Positions 1 to 9,415 of a DNA stretch of 24,675 nucleotides are shown here, piece after piece (position 1 is the first letter of the stretch; every line of letters begins with the position of its first letter). Both the position numbers and the translations under genes were made by a program. The DNA is from Tieghemiomyces parasiticus (lineage: Eukaryota; Kickxellomycota; Dimargaritomycetes; Dimargaritales; Dimargaritaceae), in contig JANBPT010000727.1 of the NCBI GenBank assembly GCA_027575765.1, forward strand, positions 1 through 24,675. Direction: 5' to 3'. The notes under the pieces were generated by a model. It was not told the origin of the DNA and did no database searches. It worked only from the letters and a program-made list of their open reading frames with translations.

Positions 1-606
1 GGCACACACCACGGCAAAACTATTGAAAATGAGCGTGGACCGTGCTAGACAGCTAAACAGCGTAAGCGGGTTAAACAGGTAGAGCAGGGCTAGGGTCTCC
101 GGCTGAAGACGTAGGTTGATATCCTCGGGGAAGGCGGGGGCGGGCGAGTCCGGCTCGGCGTCGGCGTCGACGGTCGCTTTTACCAGTTCACCCGCCTTCT
201 GACCGCCGGACAACTCCGCGTCTTCCAAAGTCCGCACCGGTTCCCTACGCCACTTGGCCCGTGCAATCGCCACGAGCTGGTAAGCCACCAACACATCCAT
301 CACGGCAAACAACAGCGCCACCACCCCGTCTGCCACCGCCCTGGTCCCCGTTACCCGGTAGAGTAGGCTGAATAGAGGGAGGTAGAGCGCCGGTTGAAAA
401 AACACGTGGCCGTCATACGGGTCAAAGCCGGCCCCGTGGAGAAATAGGCCTTCAGTGAGCCGCTTGTAACTGGTCAGTGGAGTGGCGAGCTCGATGCGGT
501 CGGCCAGCTGGTGGGCAAGTGGGGGTCCCCAGTGGTAGAGGGCCAGCCGGAGGAGGATGGCGCTCAGGGCGAGGCGCTGAAAGCGCCCGGATGGTAGTGA
601 GGGCAT
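1..606 (-). CDS. PIG-U-like GPI transamidase subunit, 5' part (cut by window edge)
   Basis: PIG-U (Gab1/Cdc91 in yeast) is a multi-pass ER membrane subunit of the GPI transamidase, which attaches glycosylphosphatidylinositol anchors to proteins. The frame is open for 202 codons from the ATG at 606-604 to the first base of the window, so the C-terminal half or more lies outside. Family-like segments are visible: an N-terminal hydrophobic helix (about residues 9-26), the luminal stretch RIELATPLTSYKRLTEGLFL (37-56), PYDG (63-66), and YLFNPLTLFSCLARST (176-191), which matches the conserved 'Y-L-x-N-P-x-T-x-x-S-C-x-A-x-S-T' region of animal PIG-U. A hydrophilic loop lies at about 113-168. No intron is needed in the visible part. 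The family call rests on remembered family patterns and is fairly secure. The exact start is the first in-frame ATG and is less so. Confidence 0.88.
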   Translation of the reverse strand, partial: MPSLPSGRFQRLALSAILLRLALYHWGPPLAHQLADRIELATPLTSYKRLTEGLFLHGAGFDPYDGHVFFQPALYLPLFSLLYRVTGTRAVADGVVALLFAVMDVLVAYQLVAIARAKWRREPVRTLEDAELSGGQKAGELVKATVDADAEPDSPAPAFPEDINLRLQPETLALLYLFNPLTLFSCLARSTLIFNSFAVVCA

Positions 607-1096
607 AAGTCTAGGAATGAGGCAAATGGGTGGGATAGATGAAGGGGCCTCGAAAGTATGTAACAGGGGGGAGAGGGAAGTGAAATGCGCAAGGCAGGTG
701 TAGGAGGCGGTCGGCTTGAGGGCAAACGACGGGTATGAAATTGAGCCGATACAGAGGTGATGGACACCCTAGGCCGCGCCGGGTGGTGCCCGTCTGAGAG
801 AGTAGGCAGCAGGTAGCCAGCACCACTACCAGAAGTGGTCTGTTTCGCCAGGTAATTGGGCACAGACGTGTGTTGAGGGGGGAGGGAGGGGGGGGGACCG
901 ACTGCCACTGCCTCATGCGCAGAGCATTATGAAAGTGTTGAGCTTACATCCTTGCCTCAATATGTATTACCCTTGTCCCTTCCAAGTGGGGTTATCGGTT
1001 TTAATGAAACGTAAGGCCTTCTAACCCCTAAAAATAAAATCGACAACGCCTGCATCGCAAGCCGTCTGTTTCCTGGGCCAGCTGGCTCCTCTTTCT
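607..1096. other. Intergenic spacer between VPS41 3' end and PIG-U 5' end
   Basis: No gene is supported here. Both neighbours are on the minus strand, so this holds the PIG-U promoter (higher-coordinate side of 606) and the VPS41 3' UTR. Open frames on the minus strand (564-908, 611-916) have biased Pro/Ser/Leu composition and no family resemblance. A G-rich run at 877-896 and a possible ATTAAA polyadenylation signal for VPS41 (minus strand, 1005-1000) are the only sites noted. Confidence 0.6.
877..896 (+). repeat. G-rich tract upstream of PIG-U
   Basis: Three uninterrupted G runs of 6, 3 and 9 bases are separated by single A residues. The longest run can be split into two tracts, so the minimum needed for an intramolecular G-quadruplex is present on the plus strand. 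It lies about 270 bases upstream of the PIG-U start codon. Any regulatory role is inference. Confidence 0.5.
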
Positions 1097-4000
1097 CTAC
1101 AGCCGGAGCTGGACAAGGGGCGGCAGATCCGTATCGGAGGCGGAGTCTGGACTCTGGGTAGGGGCCACGGCCGTACGGGACCGGCGCACCGACCGGGATC
1201 CGAACGTGCCGCCGGCCGCGGTGGTCGGGCGGGGCGAGGCTGTACTAGTAGGTCGGTCAGTTTGACTGCGGCTGACCTTGGTAGGCGTTGGGGCCACCCG
1301 TTGCGTTGTATCGCTCGCCCCGTAAGTAGTACTACCCATCCTACCGTCGCCGTCACCGCTCTGGCCTGCCGCTGAATCGTCTTCGAGATCACTTGTCCCC
1401 ACGTCCTCCGGTTTAACCGGCGCCGTTACGATGGACGCGGTCAGGAAATTGGCATCGCTTGCGCTGCCGGGATGAGCCGACGACGACGCGCAAATTGGGC
1501 ACTGCGGGGGCGCGTCCAGGAACGACCGTAGGGCGCGACACTGGGCCAGTTTGGTTTCCATGTCGTTCGGGCTTCCGCCCAGCAAGCCGCCACTTTCGCC
1601 GAAACTCGTGGCACCAGGGTTGGCCCCAACAATACTTCCCCCTCGGGCACTCCGTGGGGCCCGGATACCGCCGGTATTTGGCCTACTGGCCACGTCCAAA
1701 AATGCCGACGGAACGGCCGGCGGAGGCTGGGCCAGACCGGCACCCGAAGGGCCCGACTCGAGCGGATCGAGCAACGTGCGCGCAGCGTCGACCAACGGGA
1801 GTAGCGTACCGGCCAGCGGGTGATGGTAGAGCCGCGAGGCCTCGAGGCCGAGGGCGGGGACGGTGGTGGACTCAGTGGCCGCCTGGGCCCCGCGGCGGAT
1901 GGCGCTGGTCAGGAGTTGACGAACATTGGCATGGAGCAGGCAGCGATCGTGAAAGGTATGGCCGCAGAAGAAGGCGAACAAGGGGCCGTCGGGTGGGAAC
2001 CCGTGCCCGCTGGGCTGGATAACTGGCGAGGACCGACGCGGCGGGCTGGCGGCTGGTGAGGGAAGTAGGTCGTCCGCGTTCGACGTGGGCAGGATGGGCT
2101 CTTGGCAGACCAGACACAGGGCCCGACGGTCCACCCCGATCCCGAGGTGCTGGGCGCGGCGGAGGTGGTCGCTGAACCGTACACAGTCCGTATTGAGGAT
2201 AATTTGGCACCCACGACGCAACGAGACCTGTAGCTGAAGGTCGTGCAAAATCTGAATCACGGTCCGCTTGAGCCCTGGAACCTGGAGTCCCGGCACCATG
2301 GATTGGAGGACCTTGACTGGGTCCACATAAGAACTGGCGTGTTCGAGCAGTCCGGTGACGAATTCGGGCTGGTCCCGCGCGTAAGTGAGTAGTTCGTCCC
2401 ACAGTTCGGGGTCGTTCTGTTCGCGTGCGAAGGCAATGGCCTGCGGGACGTCGTGGAGGCGGTGCAGAATCAACTGGAGGGCACGGTGGGAGTCGCCCAT
2501 GCGACCCAATAGATACACCATCTCCGGGACCAGATCGCGGGCCTGGCACACCCGCAGCGCACGTTCCAGGCGGTACCCACTGGTGCCCCGGAGGAAGCGG
2601 AGGAGAAACGGGTAGTCGTACTCGGCGTACAGTTCGACCTGCAGATCGTAGAAAGGGGCGGCCAGCTGGTTGAACCCTGGCTCGGCGCTAGCGGTGACCG
2701 GGCTGCCGTAGGCCGAGAGCGCACTCGCGGGTTCGCCACCAGCGCCGGTGGCACCCGGCGAGACCCCGGCACGTCCGCGGGCGTCGAAGGTGTAGAGTGC
2801 GTGGAGGTACACGTGAAGCAGGTAAAGGTGGGCGCCCTGGAGCTGGCGGACCGCCGTGGCCGGTGGCACCGTGTCGTAGTGCCTTACGAGAAGTTGGACC
2901 CCAGGGGCCTGGCTGAGGGCCGCAAGGCGGCCTGTCTGTACGGCGTCATCGGATCCCTCCACCCCATCGTTTCCTTTCCCGTCCTTGGCTACGTGCTCCT
3001 GGTACCGTTGGTAGTCGTACTGGAGCAGCAGGACAACCTTGTGGCGCACCTGAGGGATCCAGCGCTGACTCACGATGGTATCGATGATGTGTGGCTTGCC
3101 TAAAATCAGCGAGTACTCGATGACCTTGTCGGCGCGCTGTTCGTAGGTGTAGAGGTCCACCAGGATGTCCATCAGCAAGGCGGCCTCGTCGGAAAGACTG
3201 GCGCGTGGGACCAGTGCCGTCGGGTCGTTGGGGCCCGACTCAGCTCCGGAACCGCCACCGGGTAAAAGCTGCCGTAGGCGGTCCTCGATGGCGGCGACCA
3301 CCGAGGGCACGTTGTACAGGTCGGGTGACCAGGCTCGGATGGTATCCGCTAAGCGGACCACGTCCTTAGCCAGCCAAAAGGCCAGTACCATCTCATAGAT
3401 GGTACCGGACAGCTGCGCGGCAGTGGTGGGGATGTAAGGCGAGATGGCCTCCAGGTGGCCCAGTTGGGCAAACTCAAACACCCACTTCTCCCACAGTTCG
3501 GCGTTCTGCCCCAGAACCTCGCCACATACGGTGGCGGCTCGGTCGTAGTCCCCGGCCTGAACCAAAGACTCGAGATAGCGTTCCCCCACGGTAGTAATGA
3601 GCCCGGGCTCCATAGTTGGTCCCGTCGGATGGGCACGCTCGGCCTGGAGGACGGCCAGGACCTCGGCGTAGCGGTCGCGTTCCATTAGCCAGTCCACGCG
3701 GTCCTTCCAGTCGCGCGGCCGGGCACACAGCACATCTTTCGGACTCAAAATGTATACCCAGCGGTCTTCCCTGGTCGCCGGGCCGTCAGCTGGGGGGTGG
3801 TTGCGGGCCGGCGGACCGGAGGCGACCCCCAGGCGGTAGTCATGGGCCTGGTACAGTTCGAACCCGCGGACGGAGAGAACGTCGGCCGACACCTCCTCGG
3901 CGGCCGGACTGATGACGCGAAGGGATGGCGGATCGGCGGCGGCGCGCCGCTGCTGGTCCACCTGGGTGAAGTCCTCGTCGGGCTGGAGGGTGTCCACCTC

Positions 4001-4978
4001 GTACGAGAGGACGAGCAGATCGCCACGGAAGGGGGCAACGCCGCACACCACGGCCTCGGTGCTGAAGAGGGCCGAGATCTCTGCGTAGAGGAGTGGGGCA
4101 CCCAGGGCCTGCTCATGGGCAGACCGTTCCCGGACTGTCACCACCTTAACCGTATCGGCCCAGCCGACGAGCAGGGTGCGGGCGTCTCGCCAGCATAGAT
4201 GGCACGGGTAGAGGTCAGGCCGGGGGCTGTCGTCCTGGCGGGAAATATGTGTGATGCGCCGTTGGGTCTTGGTGTCGTAGATGCGGACGCCAGTATCGCA
4301 GGCCCACGCGATGAAGGTGCCCTGCCACTGCACGTTGTATACAGGGCCCTCTCCGGAGTGCAGCAGCGTGTCCTTCTGACCGAACCACCCGCGCTCGCTC
4401 AGCACCAGGTCGCCGGCCAGTCCACCGGCCACGAACGGCCGGGCTGGTTCGTGAAGGTAGTTAGGGTGCAGGGCCACACACTTCATGGGGCGTAGAAATC
4501 GGTAGCTGGTCTTTTCGGGAGCCAACAGTGCGCGGACAGATACCTGACCATCGTCGGAGGCGCTGCCCACATACTCACCCGCCGCGTCCAGGCTCAACGC
4601 GTTCACCGTCGCCGAGTGGGCCTGCCAGGACTGCACCTGGTGGCCATCCAGGTCATGGATACTGACAACCCCGCCGTGGGTGCCGACGGCCAAGAACTTG
4701 TCGCCTACCGTCAGGCAACTGGCCGTGTCACGAAATAATAGGTCGTCCGGGTCGTGGGAGTTAAGCACCCGCTTGTACTTGAGTTGAGGCTCCTCCTCCT
4801 CCTCCTCCTCCTCTTCTTCTTCGTCCTCTCCGTCGCTGTCGGCCGCGTGGGACGACCTGGCCGGATGGCCAGCGCATTCGCTCGTCACGTGGCTGGCTGG
4901 AGGCCGGCTGGCGCGACCTTGAGAACTGGCCGGGGCCTGTAAAGAGCTCCCGTCGCCGACCGCGGGGCTGTTCGACAT
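1097..4978 (-). CDS. VPS41: VPS41-like HOPS subunit (vacuolar/lysosomal tethering)
   Basis: VPS41 is a subunit of the HOPS tethering complex, which joins late endosomes, AP-3 vesicles and vacuoles before SNARE fusion. This 1293-residue intronless frame has the family's order: an acidic N-terminal tract (residues 51-62, nearly all Glu) followed by PQLKYKRV; a WD40/beta-propeller region from about 65 to 400; a helical clathrin-heavy-chain-repeat region from about 430 to 940, ending in SSYVDPVKVLQSMVPG and a following 'VPGL..tv.qIlhD' stretch typical of Vps41; then a RING-H2-like zinc site. Putative zinc ligands are C955, C958, C1005, H1007, H1010, C1013, C1160 and C1163. Oddities are a spacer of about 146 residues inside the RING and a Ser/Thr/Pro-rich tail of about 130 residues after it, making the protein clearly longer than the roughly 850-1000 residues usual for the family. 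The start is the first ATG before the acidic tract. Confidence 0.95.
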   Translation of the reverse strand: MSNSPAVGDGSSLQAPASSQGRASRPPASHVTSECAGHPARSSHAADSDGEDEEEEEEEEEEEPQLKYKRVLNSHDPDDLLFRDTASCLTVGDKFLAVGTHGGVVSIHDLDGHQVQSWQAHSATVNALSLDAAGEYVGSASDDGQVSVRALLAPEKTSYRFLRPMKCVALHPNYLHEPARPFVAGGLAGDLVLSERGWFGQKDTLLHSGEGPVYNVQWQGTFIAWACDTGVRIYDTKTQRRITHISRQDDSPRPDLYPCHLCWRDARTLLVGWADTVKVVTVRERSAHEQALGAPLLYAEISALFSTEAVVCGVAPFRGDLLVLSYEVDTLQPDEDFTQVDQQRRAAADPPSLRVISPAAEEVSADVLSVRGFELYQAHDYRLGVASGPPARNHPPADGPATREDRWVYILSPKDVLCARPRDWKDRVDWLMERDRYAEVLAVLQAERAHPTGPTMEPGLITTVGERYLESLVQAGDYDRAATVCGEVLGQNAELWEKWVFEFAQLGHLEAISPYIPTTAAQLSGTIYEMVLAFWLAKDVVRLADTIRAWSPDLYNVPSVVAAIEDRLRQLLPGGGSGAESGPNDPTALVPRASLSDEAALLMDILVDLYTYEQRADKVIEYSLILGKPHIIDTIVSQRWIPQVRHKVVLLLQYDYQRYQEHVAKDGKGNDGVEGSDDAVQTGRLAALSQAPGVQLLVRHYDTVPPATAVRQLQGAHLYLLHVYLHALYTFDARGRAGVSPGATGAGGEPASALSAYGSPVTASAEPGFNQLAAPFYDLQVELYAEYDYPFLLRFLRGTSGYRLERALRVCQARDLVPEMVYLLGRMGDSHRALQLILHRLHDVPQAIAFAREQNDPELWDELLTYARDQPEFVTGLLEHASSYVDPVKVLQSMVPGLQVPGLKRTVIQILHDLQLQVSLRRGCQIILNTDCVRFSDHLRRAQHLGIGVDRRALCLVCQEPILPTSNADDLLPSPAASPPRRSSPVIQPSGHGFPPDGPLFAFFCGHTFHDRCLLHANVRQLLTSAIRRGAQAATESTTVPALGLEASRLYHHPLAGTLLPLVDAARTLLDPLESGPSGAGLAQPPPAVPSAFLDVASRPNTGGIRAPRSARGGSIVGANPGATSFGESGGLLGGSPNDMETKLAQCRALRSFLDAPPQCPICASSSAHPGSASDANFLTASIVTAPVKPEDVGTSDLEDDSAAGQSGDGDGRMGSTTYGASDTTQRVAPTPTKVSRSQTDRPTSTASPRPTTAAGGTFGSRSVRRSRTAVAPTQSPDSASDTDLPPLVQLRL
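4791..4828 (-). repeat. Trinucleotide microsatellite encoding poly-Glu in VPS41
   Basis: On the plus strand this is an almost pure TCC/TCT run. On the coding strand it gives GAG/GAA codons for residues 51-62 of VPS41. Acidic stretches at this point are common in Vps41 proteins, so the tract is probably tolerated coding sequence whose length may vary between strains. Confidence 0.8.
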
Positions 4979-6607
4979 GCGCGCGGTGTCAGGAGGAATG
5001 AACCGCTGGTGGCAGGGCGCAGAGTCGAATGTGGTAGGTTGGGGACCCTGGGGGAGTGTAGAGGTACAGTCGTCGTATTGAACCGAGGGAATGCAGGTAG
5101 AGCCGAGTGGTGAAGTGATGGAAGGGGTTTGCGAATGGAGAACGTTATTGGGAAGCTGGTAATGTAATTTAGGCCGGAGGCAGGGATGGTGGTCTCAGGT
5201 AGCAACGAGTCAGCGCATCCACGTCACGCTTTCAGGAATTCCCGGCGGCGGCGAGGAGTGCCAGCGAGGCAAGTGGAACGTCTAGCCGAATGCGACTGCC
5301 CTTCGCAACTGTGGACTGCCGAGTGAACACCTGTGCTCCACTTGACAGGGCCGAGGCACGACGTCGTTGCAGCAGTATCAACAGTAGGAATTGACGTCTA
5401 TCACTGGATCTAACTGCGCCTAGCCAGCCTCTCCACCGGTCTGTGGCTATGTTATACGTCCCACCATTTAAACCCCGCCACACCTTATCCTTCGCAATCA
5501 GTATCGTCGTGTACAAAGCCCTGGACATTGATTCCCTTCCCCTGTCATGGAACAAGTGTCCCGTAAGGCGGGTAGTTGACCCCAAGAGCTCATGCAGATT
5601 TAACTACTTCCTGGGCCAGCCTTGAAAGGCGCTGGCCGCACCTGTGGTTCACTATATTCATTTTAAACCCCTTACCGTATAGTCGGTGTCCGGATTGGTG
5701 CACCTAAGTGGCAGTGGCGTACTCCTAAAGGCGGTGGTCCTGGGCTAGGCGGGTCACCCACTGCCGATTCACTACTGTATGCTGGTTGTCGCAGTAGTGC
5801 CCGGATCGCGACCACGTCTGGTGTTAATCGGCAACATATGGAATAATGCGTGTACGCTGGTGAGGGAAGCGCCAGGCTCAACGCACGCCTTGTAGACTGT
5901 AACCAAACCCTCCTTGGCCTGCTGCTTCTCTAAAAGTTTCAGCGCTTCATGATCGGGGCAGTGGGGTCATACCCCTCGTAAAGCCTCTGCTTGAAAGAAT
6001 ACAGATCGTCTAGAGGCCATCCTCTTGCCGACGACCAACCGTTAGCGCCTACATCAGAACAACTGCTGAGTTTGACAGCACTGTTGACTGTGGTCGGACT
6101 AATCATTAGCCGTTTTATGATAGCTACGGAGACAGCTATGCCTTGTCTTGGGTTAAACACACTTGCTCGCAAATGGATGATGAGCGCCGAGGCGGGCTAA
6201 GTTGAGCTTTGCTATGAGTTAGCCTATCTTTGATACATCTAGCTATTATATGCAATCATCCATTGGCCGTCCTCTCGCCCATTGGATGCTGTTTTTTCAT
6301 TATGTTCTCTTTAGGCTCTTCTCACATGCTTTACTGTTAACGGTATGCCGTCTAATAACGAACTGTCAAAGGAAGATAAGATACCTGCTGACTGGCCGCT
6401 TAACAAAGACCTCAGGCCGCCATCAAACAGGTATACTCATCATTTTCATCGTCTACCTGCCCTAGTTTGGGAACCCCACATCCACATCAACACATTGACC
6501 ACAGCCACACTGGCGCCTTTCAGATCGCCATGGTCTACCTTGATGCTATGCAGGTACGCCGCCATGCTAAGGATATTGTAGATCCAGCAACGGGTAATGA
6601 TTCTGGC
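4979..6607. other. Intergenic region upstream of VPS41
   Basis: No gene is supported. The first 200 bases would contain the VPS41 5' UTR and promoter; no clear TATA box is visible. Short frames such as 5443-5625 (+), 5939-6172 (-) and 5991-6200 (+) lack codon bias and family resemblance. No rRNA or tRNA signature was seen. Confidence 0.55.
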
Positions 6608-6967
6608 TCAGGGATGCCCACGGCGCTCTTGGACCTGCTCCATCACATACCCGCAAACCTCAACTGTTTGATCTACCACAGCCCCATGGACACGGATAAT
6701 GCGGGGATGTGGTTTGATACGTCCCAGACGGTCAACCTCGCGTGTCGTGGGTTTATGTCTTCCAACCAGCGTAGCCAGCTTCGCCACGGTCTCGGGATCA
6801 ACGGTGAAGTTATGAGGGCTAGGCTGCTCACCCCGTATAAAATAATAATCTCGTAATCCATCCGCGGCTGACACGCAGACTGGTTCGCTTAATACACGGT
6901 CTCGGGTGGTTTGACGAGGCAGCAGGTCATCACGGTCCCCGACTAGTAGCGGGCCACAAAGCTGCAT
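6608..6967 (-). pseudogene. Orphan open frame, possibly a retroelement ORF1-like relic
   Basis: From the first ATG (6967-6965) this minus-strand frame runs 119 codons to a TGA at 6610-6608; it is open slightly further upstream without an ATG. I do not recognise a confident family. The middle has a run DPETVAKLATLVGRHKP followed by a Val-Asp-Arg-Leu-Gly-Arg segment and then HPRIIRV. This resembles the 'RLGR..x-P-R-P-I-x-V' pattern of the small RNA-binding domain in ORF1-type proteins of some non-LTR retrotransposons. A hydrophobic IIILYGV-like strand appears just upstream in another frame, which could mean a frameshifted relic. There is no poly(A) tail, reverse transcriptase or terminal repeat nearby. 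It may equally be chance; the opposite strand is also open over the same bases. Confidence 0.2.
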
Positions 6968-8296
6968 TGCATCCACTCGACATCCTCATCACTAGACACT
7001 TTAGGGGCTACTAGAGAGCATTCGAGCCAATGGCCGCGCGGCTAGTTGTAGAAGACCATGCTCATATCCAGTGGCGTACCTACCCAGGCTGCCACATAGA
7101 CCCCGTCGCCAAATCATGCTTTTCCATGGTTATAAGGTTCCGGTCGAACAGAGCTTAGAGTCCACTTTGTTCGAGAGGCTGGGACAAGGCGGGCCGTTGG
7201 CTCGGTCGGCTGGGTACTGTTTCCATGCCGTAAGAATATAGGCGTGGATGACTGCTGTTGGCGCTAAGGTGGCTTGGGTAAAGGACGAGTGAGGATTTCG
7301 TAGAGACCACAAGCGAGGGCAGGGATTTAGAATTACACGGTGACTGTATCAGGAAGGTAGGGAGGTTAGGTTGTTTCTGCCACTGTGCCGATATGTAGGA
7401 GGAAGCGACAGGAAACGACAGTGAAGAGTGGGTGCGAGCTGGCGGGATAACGTTGCGATTGTCGGATGGTGGAGAAGTTAGCCTACGACTTGCGTGACTC
7501 GTGACTAGGCTGACGAGTGCAACCACACAAAGTTGGCGAACCCAAGAAGAGCGAATCCGGAGGTCTCCAACGTGAAGGGCGGGCGAGTGTCGGTCTATCA
7601 AAGGGATGGGGTGAGGTCGGCAGACGCCAACATCACCAAGGATAGGCAGCGGTGGGCCCCGGTTGGCTGTAGTGAGCAGTTGGGGCGAACAATGGCCCGG
7701 TCCTTGGTTGCAGAAGGTCGGGTCCTTCCGACTGTCGATAGAATCTGCTATTGGCCGGCCTTGCCTTTTATGTCCCGCAGACCTAAAATCCGGCAAGGCC
7801 ATAGCGACGGCATACTCACCAGCCGGCCACCAAACGAGGGGGGATGGTGAAGGGGAAAAAGCAAAGGGGCAAAGCGTTGCGCGTGTACGAGTCACGGCCT
7901 AAAGGGGAGAAGTTGGGCGGCGGTGTCGTTTCGGGGTGGACGGGCCACTCATGTAAGGGCAAATGGAGCCTGGGACATCATATCCGGCCTTTGTCGTATG
8001 CACAAAAGGATAGCCCCAGACCGGCTCGAGTCCCCCGCCGTCGTTCTTCATCCGCTCTGCGCACGGCGCGAGTACGTCGAGTGCGGCCATTTTGTGACAG
8101 TTGCAGTCACTCATGGTGAAATGGTTGGTATGCGATTGACAGCCAACGGCAGCGCGCGGCGGTCAACGTAGAGGGCAACGGACCTTCCTGCCTGGGCCTC
8201 CTTTGTCTACCGCCGGCATCATACCCTTTCCAGTGCTCTTCATCCCCCTACCCCTGTTACCGATCCCCATCCCGTAGAATCTAATGCTCCTTTCGA
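6968..8296. other. Intergenic region without supported gene
   Basis: Several frames are open here, the longest on the minus strand at 7155-7895. It has no ATG before residue 32, is dominated by Ser, Pro, Leu and Arg, and shows no domain. A minus-strand frame at 7899-8114 starts with ATG but also has no recognisable feature. I treat the stretch as non-coding, containing the far upstream region of the 8456 gene. Confidence 0.5.
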
Positions 8297-8304
8297 TATA
8301 AATA
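8297..8304 (+). promoter_or_regulatory. TATA box of the secreted repeat protein gene
   Basis: The octamer TATAAATA lies 159 bases upstream of the ATG at 8456. It is followed by a long pyrimidine-rich stretch (about 8310-8455), as is common around fungal transcription starts. The position is consistent with a start site near 8330 and a leader of about 125 bases. Confidence 0.65.
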
Positions 8305-8455
8305 GACGACCCTCTCGCCTGTAGTTTTCACCATCATCCCATCCCATTTTCCTCTCCCTCCCTCCTCTTCGCCTACCTATTTCGCCGGCTCTGCCACTTC
8401 CTACCCACGCCCTCTCCAAATACACTTCCCTCGCCCACCCCTTGTAGCTACTAGG

Positions 8456-9214
8456 ATGAAGTACCTCAAGCTCACCCCAGTTGCCCTTGCCCTAGCCGCA
8501 ACCGTCACCCCCGCCAGCCTGGCGATGCCATCCTATCTCCAGGTTGAACAGGGGGGTGATTCGCCCTATTATGCCGACTCCGGCAGCGGGGATATGTATT
8601 TCAGGCCCCAGGTTGAGCAGGGGGGTGATTTGCCCTATTATGCAGACTCCGGCAGCGGGGATATGTTTTTCAGGCCCCAGGTTGAGCAGGAGGATGATTC
8701 GCCCTATGCTGTGGCCTCCGACAGCCTGGATAGATCATTCGGTGCCCCAGTTGGCTTGGCTGACCAGGCTGGCTCGGCTGATCTTCAGTTCAAGGGAGAC
8801 GCGGACTGTGACTATCTGGTAGACGCCGCCCACGACAAGACGTTCTCATCCGGGTTTCACAATATCAAGAACGGGTTTAAGTCGAAGATACTTGGAGATC
8901 CCAGTGCCACGGTCAGCGATCTAGCCCGAGGACTGGTCAATGACTTGAAGGAAAACGATGATATGGACGAGTGGGTTCTAAAAGGGTATGTGCGGCGGGC
9001 TAGCCCTGGCAATGTCGAGCCTGACGCTGATGTCTACTTCAGTCGTTTGAACGACAAAGTAACGGTTAGTACTACGCCACTGATTGAGGAAGGATCGACG
9101 TCGATGTTCAGTAAGAACTACTACTACTACTTCCCTAAGTCCTACGTCGGCCAGGATGCATCAATTAAGAATATGGTGAAACAAGAGATTGTGCGTTGCG
9201 CCCCCCGGTTTTAG
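8456..9214 (+). CDS. Orphan secreted protein with 23-residue tandem repeats
   Basis: A 252-residue intronless frame that I do not recognise as a family. The N-terminus (residues 1 to about 23) is a classical signal peptide: Lys near the start, then a hydrophobic Leu/Ala/Val core, then an Ala-rich cleavage region. Residues 29-51 and 52-74 are two near-perfect 23-residue repeats, each beginning QVEQGGD and containing PYYADSGSGDM followed by YFRP or FFRP. A third, decayed copy starts at residue 75. The acidic/polar C-terminal part has only two cysteines, C118 and C248, which could form a single disulfide spanning this part. It also contains a Tyr cluster, YYYYFPKSY, near residues 221-229. The gene has its own TATA box and a downstream AATAAA. 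Export is inferred from the signal peptide. Role unknown; cell-wall, adhesin-like or effector-like functions are possibilities only. Confidence 0.75.
   Translation: MKYLKLTPVALALAATVTPASLAMPSYLQVEQGGDSPYYADSGSGDMYFRPQVEQGGDLPYYADSGSGDMFFRPQVEQEDDSPYAVASDSLDRSFGAPVGLADQAGSADLQFKGDADCDYLVDAAHDKTFSSGFHNIKNGFKSKILGDPSATVSDLARGLVNDLKENDDMDEWVLKGYVRRASPGNVEPDADVYFSRLNDKVTVSTTPLIEEGSTSMFSKNYYYYFPKSYVGQDASIKNMVKQEIVRCAPRF
8540..8746 (+). repeat. 69-bp in-frame tandem repeats in the secreted protein gene
   Basis: Unit 1 spans 8540-8608 and unit 2 spans 8609-8677. They differ at only 4 of 69 bases by my count, two of the changes altering the protein (Ser to Leu, Tyr to Phe). Unit 3 (8678-8746) keeps the start of the motif and then diverges. 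The high identity of units 1 and 2 indicates a recent duplication or homogenisation. Confidence 0.85.
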
Positions 9215-9409
9215 GGCTACAGGTTTCAAATTGATTCGCCTCAGAGCGATATAGCGCTCATTTCCCTCGAATTTCACATTGGATGGATTGATATTATCTC
9301 TGGTTGGCGCTTCTGTAGTTTTATACTTTTATTCATTTATATCTAACACACCTTAGCTATAGCTATTATAGCTAGTAACGTCACGAAATCAATCGGCCGG
9401 ATCCAGCTC

Positions 9410-9415
9410 AATAAA
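9410..9415 (+). terminator. Candidate AATAAA polyadenylation signal
   Basis: A canonical AATAAA hexamer about 196 bases after the stop codon of the secreted repeat protein gene, within AT-rich sequence on the same strand. It is the first exact match after the stop. Confidence 0.45.

Noticed and set aside
1459..2059. Plus-strand open frames antisense to VPS41
   Set aside because: Long opposite-strand frames are expected in G/C-biased coding sequence. They have Arg/Pro/Gly-rich composition and no domains, unlike the clear VPS41 frame.
7155..7895. Long minus-strand open frame (246 codons)
   Set aside because: It opens with a GTG rather than ATG, its first ATG is 31 codons in, and composition is Ser/Pro/Leu/Arg-rich without domains or codon bias. 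It overlaps equally open frames on the other strand.
8540..8746. CRISPR-like or regulatory repeat array
   Set aside because: The repeats are in-frame, contiguous without spacers and inside a coding sequence of a eukaryotic genome; they are protein repeats.
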